From Sphingopyxis sp. CCNWLW2 (GTDB taxonomy: Bacteria; Pseudomonadota; Alphaproteobacteria; Sphingomonadales; Sphingomonadaceae), in NCBI RefSeq assembly GCF_037095755.1, contig NZ_JBAWKJ010000002.1, positions 496,001-560,000 on the forward strand: a DNA stretch of 64,000 nt, in the 5' to 3' direction. The notes below the pieces were generated by a model that did no database searches, was not told the origin of the DNA, and worked only from the letters and a program-made list of their open reading frames with translations. A program made the translations under genes and the position numbers. Positions 55,737 to 64,000 of the stretch are shown here, one piece after another. The first letter of the stretch is position 1, and each line of letters starts with the position of its first letter.

Positions 55737-57383
55737 GTGACTGCTGACTCGATGATTGCGACCATCTTGCGCCAGGCGCCTGCGGATCGCCGGGCGAGCA
55801 TCACTGCCTGGCGGCAACTTACCGATATTCTGGCGCAGCGCGGCAATCAACTTTCCGATGACGATATTCGCCGCAGCCTGCACGCGCTCGCCGTGCTCAG
55901 GCCGCGCGTTCCCGAATCCGTACGCCGCGACTGTGCGCGCGCCGTCGCGCGCCATGGCCGCTTCGCACCGCTGGTCGCGCTTTACGCCAACGATGTTCCC
56001 GCGGTGTCGGCGACCATGCTGCGCGATGCGCGGCTCGCCGAAGCTGACTGGCTAGCCCTCTTGCCGGCAACGAGCGCGATGGCGAGGTCGGTGCTGGCGG
56101 GCCGTTCCGACCTGCCCAGAGGTGTCTATCGCGCGCTCGCCAGTCTTGGCTGTGCGTCGGTGGCTTTGCCCCAGCCCGAAGCCGTGGTGCAGGAGGAGCC
56201 TGCGCCGTCAACGGACGCGGCGCCCGTACCGGCAACCGCGACCGAGAGCCATCCGAGCCAGATCAGCGAGCTCGTCCGCCGTATCGACAAATATCAGTCC
56301 ACGCGCGCCCAGCCCGCCCAATCGCGGGCGCCGCGCGCGGCATTCCTGTTCGAAACGGGCCCCGACGGCGTGGTCCATTGGGTCGAGGGCGTAACGCGCG
56401 GCGCGGTGATCGGCCTGTCGATCGCCGAGGCGGCCTATGGCGGTGAGCCCGGCACCGATGGCGTTGCGGCCGGCGCCTTTCGCCAGCGCGCCGAGATCAT
56501 CAACGCGCGAATGCTGCTGGAGGGGGCGCCGGCGGAGGCGGGCGAGTGGCGTTTTTCGGCGCTGCCCTGGTTCGACCCGGCGACGGGGCAGTTCCGCGGC
56601 TACCGCGCGAGTGCGCGCCGCCCGCACCGCAATGAAATACCCTATGGGCGGCCGACGGCCGAAGATTCGGGCGATTCGATCCGTCAGCTCATCCACGAGC
56701 TTCGCAGCCCGCTGAATGCCATTTCGGGTTTTGCGCAGATTATTTCGGGGCAGATGTTCGGACCCGTCAGCCACGGTTATCGGGGGATGGCCGAAACGAT
56801 CGTCGCCGATGCGGCGTCGGTGCAATCGATCATCGACGATCTGGAAACCGCGGCACGCAGCAGCTCGGCGGGCACCGGCGCCCCGTCGGAAGAGGTCGTC
56901 GACATCGGCGCGGTGGTGGCGCAGGTCGAAAGCGAACTTGCGGCACTGCTCGCCGACCAGCGCGTCGATCTCAGCATATCGCGGGTCGGAGGGCCGTTCC
57001 GTGGGCTTGCCAGCGACGCCGATGTCCGGCGGATGGTCGGCCGCCTGCTGACCGCGCTGGTCGATGTGTCCGAACCGGGGGCAATTTTAGTCGGGCAATT
57101 GGTGACCGAGTCGCGGCACGACGACATGCTTCAGCTGCGCATCGTCCGCCCCGCGGCGATCCGTTTTGCCACGGCCGCCGAGCTGCTCGACCCGGGCTTC
57201 AGTCCCGAAGGCGAAGCGCCCGGCGCCGCGGTGCTCAGCCTCGGTTTCTCACTCCGCCTCGTCGACAGCCTCGCGCGCGCCGGCGGCGGACGCCTCGATA
57301 TCGGGCATAACGCCTTGACCTTGCACCTGCCCTCCGCCAACTCAAAGGCCGAAGTCGAGCTGGAAGCCCAGCAAGGCGAATAG
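55737..57383 (+). CDS. Histidine-kinase-like protein with degenerate ATPase domain
   Basis: 548 residues from a GTG at 55737; an ATG at 55752 is possible. The N-terminal about 140 residues are HEAT-like helices resembling DUF2336 (NDVPAVSATMLRDARLAEADWLALLP). A PAS-like segment (about 200-290) precedes the HisKA H-box QLIHELRSPLNAISGF (His320). The ATPase region is unusual: the expected N-box asparagines are missing (MVGRLLTALVDVSE), while a G2-like GFSLRLVDSLARAGGGRLDI remains. It may be a weak or dead kinase that acts as phosphatase or scaffold. No response regulator is adjacent; the next gene encodes a WalW-like deacetylase. Confidence 0.8.
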   Translation: MTADSMIATILRQAPADRRASITAWRQLTDILAQRGNQLSDDDIRRSLHALAVLRPRVPESVRRDCARAVARHGRFAPLVALYANDVPAVSATMLRDARLAEADWLALLPATSAMARSVLAGRSDLPRGVYRALASLGCASVALPQPEAVVQEEPAPSTDAAPVPATATESHPSQISELVRRIDKYQSTRAQPAQSRAPRAAFLFETGPDGVVHWVEGVTRGAVIGLSIAEAAYGGEPGTDGVAAGAFRQRAEIINARMLLEGAPAEAGEWRFSALPWFDPATGQFRGYRASARRPHRNEIPYGRPTAEDSGDSIRQLIHELRSPLNAISGFAQIISGQMFGPVSHGYRGMAETIVADAASVQSIIDDLETAARSSSAGTGAPSEEVVDIGAVVAQVESELAALLADQRVDLSISRVGGPFRGLASDADVRRMVGRLLTALVDVSEPGAILVGQLVTESRHDDMLQLRIVRPAAIRFATAAELLDPGFSPEGEAPGAAVLSLGFSLRLVDSLARAGGGRLDIGHNALTLHLPSANSKAEVELEAQQGE

Positions 57384-57416
57384 GCCGGTCCGTCGGCTTT
57401 CGGGGCAAAGGGGAGC

Positions 57417-58454
57417 ATGGTGCAGCCTGCGGGCAATTTCTTTGCGTATCCGGCCGCATCGGACTTGATCGAGCTGGAAGCGGACGAACGGCCGCGCTTT
57501 TGGGTCACGATCGATACCGAAGAGGATTTCGACTGGGCGGCGCCCTTTTCGCGCACGGGTTACCGCCTCGCATCGGTCCCCGCGCTTGCCGAATGCCAAA
57601 GCTATTTCGAGCGCGCCGCGGTTCGACCCATCTATCTGGTCGACTGGCCGATCGTCGCCGACGACCGCGCGGTCGAAATTCTCGGCGCCGCGCGGGATGG
57701 CGGCCGATGCGAAGTCGGGGCGCAGCTCCATCCCTGGGTGACCCCGCCGCACGACGAGGATGTGAGCGAGCGCAACAGCTACACCGGAAACCTGCCGGCC
57801 GATTTGCAGCGCGCGAAGATGATGGCGCTGCGCGATGCGATCCGCGACCGTTTCGGCATTGCACCGATCGTCTATCGCGCCGGGCGATATGGTCTGGGCC
57901 CCGATAGCGCCGCGATGCTCGCCGAACTGGGCGTCCGCTGCGACACGTCGGTTCGCAGCGGCTTCGATTATCGCGCCGGGTACGGCCCCGACTATCGCGA
58001 GGCGCCGCTGCATCCGTGGTGGGTTCGTACCGGGCAGGGCGCCGTGCTTGAGATGCCGGTCACCACCGTCTTTGGTGGCTTGTTCGGGGCGGCGGGGCGC
58101 CGCGTCTATCACCGCGTTGCACGAAACGGCACGCACGCCGGCGCCGCGCTCGCGCGTCTGAGGCTTGTCGAACGGATCGCGCTGACGCCCGAAGGAATTC
58201 CCGCCGAACGGGCGTGCAAGGCGATCGATATCGCGATCGCGGCGCGTCTGCCGGTGCTCAACTTTTCGTTCCACTCGCCGTCGCTGCAGCCGGGTAACAC
58301 GCCCTATGTCCGCAGCATTGCGGATCTCGACCTCTTCTATCGCTGGTGGGACATCGTGCTCGACCACCTGGCGCGTCGCGGCGTGGAGGCGACGACCGCC
58401 GCCGAAATATTGGCGATGGCCGAACGGAAGGCGCTGACAAAGCCCGCATCCTGA
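57417..58454 (+). CDS. WalW-like polysaccharide deacetylase-family protein
   Basis: A 345-residue protein. The NodB-type fold is indicated by FWVTIDTEEDFDW near the N-terminus (motif 1 Asp pair), VGAQLHPWVTPP (metal His in motif 2), YRAGRYGLG (motif 3) and NFSFHSPSLQPG (C-terminal catalytic His). This long version resembles WalW proteins encoded in alphaproteobacterial polysaccharide loci. It probably deacetylates an N-acetylated sugar. No export signal is visible. GGGGAG lies 3 bases before the ATG, and the gene is 33 bp after the kinase-like gene, so they are likely one operon. Confidence 0.82.
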   Translation: MVQPAGNFFAYPAASDLIELEADERPRFWVTIDTEEDFDWAAPFSRTGYRLASVPALAECQSYFERAAVRPIYLVDWPIVADDRAVEILGAARDGGRCEVGAQLHPWVTPPHDEDVSERNSYTGNLPADLQRAKMMALRDAIRDRFGIAPIVYRAGRYGLGPDSAAMLAELGVRCDTSVRSGFDYRAGYGPDYREAPLHPWWVRTGQGAVLEMPVTTVFGGLFGAAGRRVYHRVARNGTHAGAALARLRLVERIALTPEGIPAERACKAIDIAIAARLPVLNFSFHSPSLQPGNTPYVRSIADLDLFYRWWDIVLDHLARRGVEATTAAEILAMAERKALTKPAS

Positions 58455-58521
58455 TCGTTCACGCTTGCCAATGCGGCGCGGCCTCCGCTATCGCCCGCAC
58501 ACCCCCACCGGGTTGAAAAGG

Positions 58522-58597
58522 GGGCCTGTAGCTCAACGGTTAGAGCTGGCCGCTCATAACGGCTAGGTTGCGGGTTCGAGTCCTGCCGGGCCCACCA
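58522..58597 (+). tRNA. tRNA with CAU anticodon, most likely tRNA-Ile2 (lysidine type)
   Basis: 76-nt cloverleaf including encoded CCA. Acceptor GGGCCTG/CGGGCCC, D-arm GCTC-AACGGTTA-GAGC, anticodon loop CTCATAA (CAU), T-arm GCGGG-TTCGAGT-CCTGC. It lacks initiator features (no 1-72 mismatch, no three GC pairs in the anticodon stem). C4-G69, C5-G68 and C29-G41 and the 8-nt D loop match the TilS-recognised tRNA-Ile2 rather than elongator Met. An automatic caller may label it Met. Confidence 0.85.
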
Positions 58598-58665
58598 TTT
58601 CCCTCAAGTTTCCCTTGCAAATCGAAACCGATACCTCTCCATTGCGCGGGCAGAAGGAGAGGGAC

Positions 58666-60141
58666 ATGGGGAAGCGGCGGACGATTTTGCTCGGCGGTCT
58701 TGCGATCGTTGCGGTGGTTGCGGGGACGGTGGCGGTACGGACCGCGACCTTTGCGCCCAAGGACATCGCGGACGGCAGCGCTATCCGGCTCGCCGCCGTG
58801 CCGGCCTATGATCTCGATGCCGCCGTCGGGCATCTGAGCGCCGCGGCACAGATCAAGACGATTTCGCATCAGGACCCGGCCGAGAATGACATTGCCGAAT
58901 GGGACCGGCTACACAGCTGGCTCGCGGCGACTTATCCGGCGACCCACCGCGTCATGGCCCGCACGATCCTGCCGAACCGGACGCTCGTCTATCATTGGCC
59001 GGGCAGCGACGCGTCGCTCGCGCCGATCATCGTCATGGCGCATCAGGATGTCGTGCCGGTCACCGAGGGGACCGAGGGCGACTGGAAATATCCGCCCTTC
59101 GCCGGGACGATCGCCGAAAAGGCGGTGTGGGGCCGCGGCACGGTCGACGACAAGGGCTCGCTCATTGGCCTGTTCGAGGCGATCGAGGCGCTGGCGGCGC
59201 AAGGCTTCCAGCCCAGGCGCGGCATCTACCTCGTGTCGGGGCATGACGAGGAAGCGGGCGGATCGGGCGCTGTCGCAGCCGCCGCCAAGCTGAAGGCCGA
59301 GGGCGTGCGCGCGCTCTACACGCTCGACGAGGGCAGCGTCGTGCTGCGCGACACGCCGGTGATCGACGGGCCCGCCATCCTGATCGGCGTCGCCGAAAAA
59401 GGCTATGCGACGCTCAAGGTCACCGCCAACGCACCCGGCGGGCACAGCTCGATGCCGCCCGCCGAAACCGGCGTGACGACGCTGGCGCGCGCCGTGCTTG
59501 CGATCACCGAAAACCCGTTCCCGATTGAGATGCGCGGCCCGGGCGCCGCGATGGTCGAGGCGCTCGCTGCGCACAAGGGCGGCACGACGAAGCTGGCGGT
59601 CGCGAACCAGTGGCTGCTTGGTTCGGTGCTGAACAAGCAGCTTTCGGCGTCGCCCTCCTCGGCGGCCGCTTTCCACACGACGATAGCACCGACGATGCTG
59701 CAGGGGAGCCCCAAGGAGAATGTCCTGCCGCAATCGGCCAGTGCGTTGATCAATTATCGGATCGCGCCATGGAACAGCTCGGCCGATGTGATGGCGCGCG
59801 CCAAGGCGGCGGTCGGCGATGCGCCGGTCGAACTCAGCTGGGTGAAGCCGCCGAACGAGCCGTCGCGCGTGTCGTCGACCAGCTCGCAGGGCTGGAAATA
59901 CGTCGTAGCGGCGGCGCGTGCCGATGCACCCGATGCCATCGTCGCGCCTTTCCTGGTCGTCGGTGCGACCGACAGCCGCAGCATGGGGCCGATTTCAGAG
60001 GATGTGTATCGCTTCATGCCGATGCATTTCACGCTCAAGGAAACCGCGATGATCCACGGCACCAACGAGCATATGACGATCGACAGCTTCAAGCGGATGA
60101 TCGATTTTTACGCGCGTTTGATTGCGACGTCGGCCGGGTAA
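58666..60141 (+). CDS. M20 family metallopeptidase (carboxypeptidase-like)
   Basis: 491 residues from ATG 58666 (GAAGGAGAGGG upstream). An N-terminal hydrophobic anchor or signal (about residues 6-25) is followed by the di-zinc M20 catalytic domain: MAHQDVVPV (first metal His and Asp), GRGTVDDKGSLIGL (bridging Asp), SGHDEEAGGSGA (catalytic Glu pair) and a C-terminal His in MHFTLKETAMIHGTNEHM. The dimerisation domain has KVTANAPGGHSSMPP. Probably a periplasmic dipeptidase or carboxypeptidase. It lies between the two tRNA genes. Confidence 0.9.
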   Translation: MGKRRTILLGGLAIVAVVAGTVAVRTATFAPKDIADGSAIRLAAVPAYDLDAAVGHLSAAAQIKTISHQDPAENDIAEWDRLHSWLAATYPATHRVMARTILPNRTLVYHWPGSDASLAPIIVMAHQDVVPVTEGTEGDWKYPPFAGTIAEKAVWGRGTVDDKGSLIGLFEAIEALAAQGFQPRRGIYLVSGHDEEAGGSGAVAAAAKLKAEGVRALYTLDEGSVVLRDTPVIDGPAILIGVAEKGYATLKVTANAPGGHSSMPPAETGVTTLARAVLAITENPFPIEMRGPGAAMVEALAAHKGGTTKLAVANQWLLGSVLNKQLSASPSSAAAFHTTIAPTMLQGSPKENVLPQSASALINYRIAPWNSSADVMARAKAAVGDAPVELSWVKPPNEPSRVSSTSSQGWKYVVAAARADAPDAIVAPFLVVGATDSRSMGPISEDVYRFMPMHFTLKETAMIHGTNEHMTIDSFKRMIDFYARLIATSAG

Positions 60142-60158
60142 GATTGTTGGGAGGATAG

Positions 60159-60235
<77 letters not shown>

Positions 60236-60274
60236 ACTACTGCCCCGCGCCTTAGACAGCGCGGGGCCGCAAGT

Positions 60275-60706
60275 CTATATGCTGCTTGTCGCGGGACCCT
60301 TGAGTTCGATCAGATTTCCCTCGGGATCGCGGAAATAGAGCGACGGGCCTTCACCCTCTGCGCCGTATCGGGGTCCCGATTGCTCGATCGCGACGCCGTG
60401 GTGATCGAGGTGTGCGCGGATCGCGGCTTCGTCGAACGGGTCGATGGCGAGCGCGAAATGGTCGACGTTGCGCCCCTCGGCCCCCGGTGCGGTGCCGCCG
60501 GCCGCGCCGAGCGGGCCGTCGATCGTCACAAGGTCGATCAGCGAATGGCCGGCGCGAAGCTGGAATAACCCGATTTCCGCCTGTTCGCGCTCGTTGCTGC
60601 AGCCAAGGATCTCCTGGTAAAAGGCGCGCATGCGGTCGAGGTTTGTGACCCGCAAGACGATATGATCGAGCCCCTTCAGCGAAAAGGGCGGGTTGGCGAT
60701 CGGCAT
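60275..60706 (-). CDS. VOC (glyoxalase-fold) family protein
   Basis: 143 residues from ATG 60706. Two beta-alpha-beta modules of the vicinal-oxygen-chelate fold: [19 protein letters not shown] with the first metal His, and [16 protein letters not shown] with the second, ending with the [14 protein letters not shown] signature containing the Glu ligand. Members include glyoxalases, dioxygenases and fosfomycin-type resistance enzymes; this single-domain form is uncharacterised. It starts about 80 bp beyond the terminator of the upstream lipoprotein gene. Confidence 0.86.
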   Translation of the reverse strand: MPIANPPFSLKGLDHIVLRVTNLDRMRAFYQEILGCSNEREQAEIGLFQLRAGHSLIDLVTIDGPLGAAGGTAPGAEGRNVDHFALAIDPFDEAAIRAHLDHHGVAIEQSGPRYGAEGEGPSLYFRDPEGNLIELKGPATSSI

Positions 60707-60786
60707 CAGTGCAGTCCTTGCAAAAATCGGGATGATGCAATGACGCTCCATCCCCTAGACGGGTTTCATGTCCGCCGCGTAGGCAT

Positions 60787-60827
60787 AAAAAAAGACGGCC
60801 TTCCCGAAGGAAGACCGCCCTTTTTTT
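60787..60827. terminator. Rho-independent terminator after the Ala-rich lipoprotein gene
   Basis: Read leftward: GGCGGTCTTCC-TTCG-GGAAGGCCGTC, with a UUCG tetraloop and one internal mismatch, followed by seven T residues. The opposite side also carries a T-run, so it could work in both directions. Confidence 0.88.
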
Positions 60828-60857
60828 GTTTCAGTCAACGCCCCGAAGGGCTGCGAC

Positions 60858-61148
60858 TTACTTCTTTTCTTCAGCCGGAGCAGCAGCGGCCGGAGCAGCA
60901 GCGGCGTCAGCCGGAGCAGCGGTGGCAGCAGCAGCGTCAGCAGCCGGAGCAGCAGCTTCTGCACCAGCAGCAGCAGCGTCGGCACCAGCGGCAGCGGCTT
61001 CAGCGCCAGCAGCAGCGGCGTCGGCGCCTTCTTCAGCAACCGCTTCAGCGGCCGGAGCTTCGGTGGTGGCTTCTTCAGCAGCCTTTTCACCGCAAGCGGC
61101 GAGGGCGAACATGCTGGCAGCAACGGCGATAGCAGCAAACTTCTTCAT
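60858..61148 (-). CDS. Ala-rich low-complexity lipoprotein
   Basis: A 96-residue predicted lipoprotein. Signal peptide with lipobox LAAC (Cys19), then almost only Ala, Glu, Asp, Gly and Pro. Residues about 40-90 are tandem short repeats of the type GADAAAAGAEAAA, encoded by near-repeated DNA, and end in Glu-Lys-Lys. The composition suggests an extended or helical acidic tail, as in small outer-membrane lipoproteins. It has its own terminator and sits alone, and a GGAG ribosome binding site precedes the start. Function unknown. Repeat number may vary between strains. Confidence 0.75.
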   Translation of the reverse strand: MKKFAAIAVAASMFALAACGEKAAEEATTEAPAAEAVAEEGADAAAAGAEAAAAGADAAAAGAEAAAPAADAAAATAAPADAAAAPAAAAPAEEKK

Positions 61149-61294
61149 GATGTGTGGGCTCCCTAAAATGCCTTAACGCGTCCGGGAAAACTTCCCGTAC
61201 CGCGAGCCGCGGGATTTAGCCGTTCCGCATGAATCGTCAACAAAAATAATTGAGATGGTCGGCGGCGGCGGGATTCTGTCATTTCTCCGTCACA

Positions 61295-62686
61295 CTAGGG
61301 AAGCTCGTCGTTCGAGCTGTTCGCCAGAATCGCCAGAGTCGCGGCCCAAACCGTCACATTTTGCCGCAATTGCACGGGGTCGATCTTGTCGAGCGTGTCG
61401 TCCGGCGTGTGGTGGAGGTCGAAATAACGCGTGCCATCCTGGGCCAGATCGATCGCCGGAACCCCGGCCTGCACGAGCGCGCCGATATCGGCCCCACCGT
61501 TCGCCGGCAGCTTGCCGCGGACGACCCCGAACGGCATCACCGCGGCGGCGATCCGGTCCGAAAGCCCCTTGGCGCTGTCGGGCAGCTTGAAGTCGACCCG
61601 CCATACGCGGTCGGCGCCGAAATCGGATTCAAGAGCGACGGCATGCTTCTCTTTCCCATGCGCATCGAAATAGGCCTTGCCGCCGAATACGCCGACCTCT
61701 TCGGCGCCCGCCCACAATATGCGGATCGTGCGGCGCGGCTGGCCGGCCGCCATGACGTGCTTCGTGGCGGCGGTGATGATCCCGCAGCCCGCGGCATCGT
61801 CGATCGCTCCCGTACCGAGGTCCCAGCTGTCGAGGTGGCAGGCGATGATGATCGGACTCGCACTGGGGTCGCTGCCCGGCACTTCGGCGATGACATTGCC
61901 CGACTTGCGGGTGCCCAGGTTCTGCGGGGTCAGGATGAGTTTCATCTTGAGTAGTGGGGTTGTGCTGGTGCGCACCGGCTGCGGGCGCCGCCACTGCCGG
62001 ACAAGCTGATCGGCATCGGGGTTCGAGATCGCGCCCGCCGGGATCGGCTTCACTCCGGCGTCGAAATTGGTGATGCCGGTGTGCGGGTTCCGGTGGTTGT
62101 CGGTGCCGATCGAGCGGATCACGATCGCGATCGCGCCCTTCTTCGCTGCGACATTGGGTCCGGTGAACCGGCCGCGCCCATAATAGCCATAGCCGCTTCC
62201 ATCCTGCGTCGGCTTCATGTCGTGGTCGATGAAGACGATCTTGCCCCTCACCGCCGCGTCGGGCGCCGCGGCGAGCGCGTCGAAGCTCTCGAAATAGGCG
62301 ATTTCGCCCTCGATCCCCTTTGGTCCGGTCGAGGCGCTGTTCCCGAGCGCGGTGATCGCGAGCTTCTGCGGCACGAGGCTGCTGGTCAGCCAGGCCTCTT
62401 CGGCGCCGCGTACCCACACGGGCATGTCGAACGCTTCCTCGCGGACATGAGCGAAGCCCATTGCCTGCAGCCGCTGCACGGCCCAGCGGCGCGCGACGGC
62501 TTCGGCGTCGGTCCCGGCCATGCGCGGACCGACGTCGGTCGTCAGGTCGCGGGTGATCGCCCATGCGGGATCCTCGCCTTGCTGCGCCAGTTCAGCGGCG
62601 CTCTGAGCCGGTTGGGCGGAAGCAGCGGAGGAAAGGAGAAGGGCGGCGATCCCGGCTAAGCGGGTGGAGCTATGGGGGATTTTCAT
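61295..62686 (-). CDS. M28 family metallopeptidase, secreted
   Basis: 463 residues from ATG 62686. Signal peptide to about residue 23 (LLLSSAASA). A protease-associated-like region (about 110-240) is followed by the M28 di-zinc domain: ACHLDSWDLGTGAIDDAAG (metal His and bridging Asp), WAGAEEVGVFGG (catalytic and metal Glu), ALESDFGAD (metal Asp) and the final metal His in DLHHTPDDTLDKID. Complete catalytic set. It resembles periplasmic glutamate carboxypeptidase or aminopeptidase types. It is divergent from ettA across 130 bp. Confidence 0.9.
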   Translation of the reverse strand: MKIPHSSTRLAGIAALLLSSAASAQPAQSAAELAQQGEDPAWAITRDLTTDVGPRMAGTDAEAVARRWAVQRLQAMGFAHVREEAFDMPVWVRGAEEAWLTSSLVPQKLAITALGNSASTGPKGIEGEIAYFESFDALAAAPDAAVRGKIVFIDHDMKPTQDGSGYGYYGRGRFTGPNVAAKKGAIAIVIRSIGTDNHRNPHTGITNFDAGVKPIPAGAISNPDADQLVRQWRRPQPVRTSTTPLLKMKLILTPQNLGTRKSGNVIAEVPGSDPSASPIIIACHLDSWDLGTGAIDDAAGCGIITAATKHVMAAGQPRRTIRILWAGAEEVGVFGGKAYFDAHGKEKHAVALESDFGADRVWRVDFKLPDSAKGLSDRIAAAVMPFGVVRGKLPANGGADIGALVQAGVPAIDLAQDGTRYFDLHHTPDDTLDKIDPVQLRQNVTVWAATLAILANSSNDELP

Positions 62687-62816
62687 GCCGCTTTCGTAAC
62701 GGCGCGCCCCGCGCGCGCAAGCGCCGATTGCCAACCGCGCGCCCATTCGCTAACCGGCGCGCAACTCAAACTCTCCCCGGCCGCGCCCGCGGCCCAGCCC
62801 ATACCGGAGCATATCC

Positions 62817-64000
<1,184 letters not shown>

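Overview
The window is 64 kb of chromosomal DNA from a high-GC alphaproteobacterium. It most resembles a sphingomonad, and Sphingopyxis or a close relative is plausible. Supporting evidence includes C4-type 5-aminolevulinate synthase (HemA), a large TonB-dependent receptor, PhaR, a carboxynorspermidine-type polyamine route, an archaeal-type prolyl-tRNA synthetase, and short palindromic intergenic repeats of the kind common in this group. The genus is an inference from gene content. I see no phage, transposase, CRISPR array, rRNA gene or replication origin. Coding density is very high, with many ATGA/GTGA stop-start overlaps.

Layout. 0-2.4 kb: a leftward polyamine operon (carboxynorspermidine synthase, a small DUF486 membrane protein, and the decarboxylase NspC, which runs off the left edge). 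2.4-6.6 kb: a threonine dehydratase-like enzyme, a lipoprotein, the betaine-lipid genes btaA-btaB behind a candidate Pho box, and a GNAT acetyltransferase. 6.6-10.8 kb, leftward: a cytochrome b561-YceI fusion, a nitroreductase, hemA and murI. 10.9-17.3 kb, rightward: plsY-dprA, a membrane protein, topA and a secreted alpha/beta hydrolase. 17.3-20.3 kb: the leftward lepB-rnc-era operon with a small membrane protein behind it. 20.4-24.4 kb: pgi, gor and an NAD(P)-dependent reductase.

24.4-34.4 kb is the most coherent metabolic block. A short-chain fatty-acyl-CoA regulator (ScfR/RamB type) is divergent from pccB-osmC-mce-mcm-unknown-bioB-unknown-pccA. Together these encode the methylmalonyl-CoA route from propionyl-CoA to succinyl-CoA, plus biotin synthase for the carboxylase cofactor. 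An 11-bp perfect inverted repeat containing TTTGCAAA lies in the shared promoter region.

34.5-50 kb: csaA, a MAPEG protein, a cyclase-family hydrolase, an MHS-type transporter, alanine racemase, a 2OG-Fe(II) oxygenase, a 1053-residue TonB receptor with an inverted-repeat operator candidate, phaR, proS, a DUF6152/DUF6644 pair, a His/Gly-rich secreted protein and rnr. 50-64 kb: a lower-GC orphan, a long coiled-coil membrane protein of TipN-like architecture divergent from an Hpt-like protein lacking the phospho-accepting histidine, a secreted repeat protein, an Lrp regulator, a degenerate histidine kinase next to a WalW-like deacetylase, two tRNAs, two peptidases, an Ala-rich lipoprotein, and the start of ettA.

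The observations I rate highest are the four-half-site Pho-box candidate upstream of btaAB, the predicted mature N-terminal His-His of the DUF6152 protein beside its membrane partner, the divergent TipN-like/pseudo-Hpt pair, the propionate operon containing bioB and two uncharacterised genes, and the inverted repeats upstream of pccB and of the TonB receptor.
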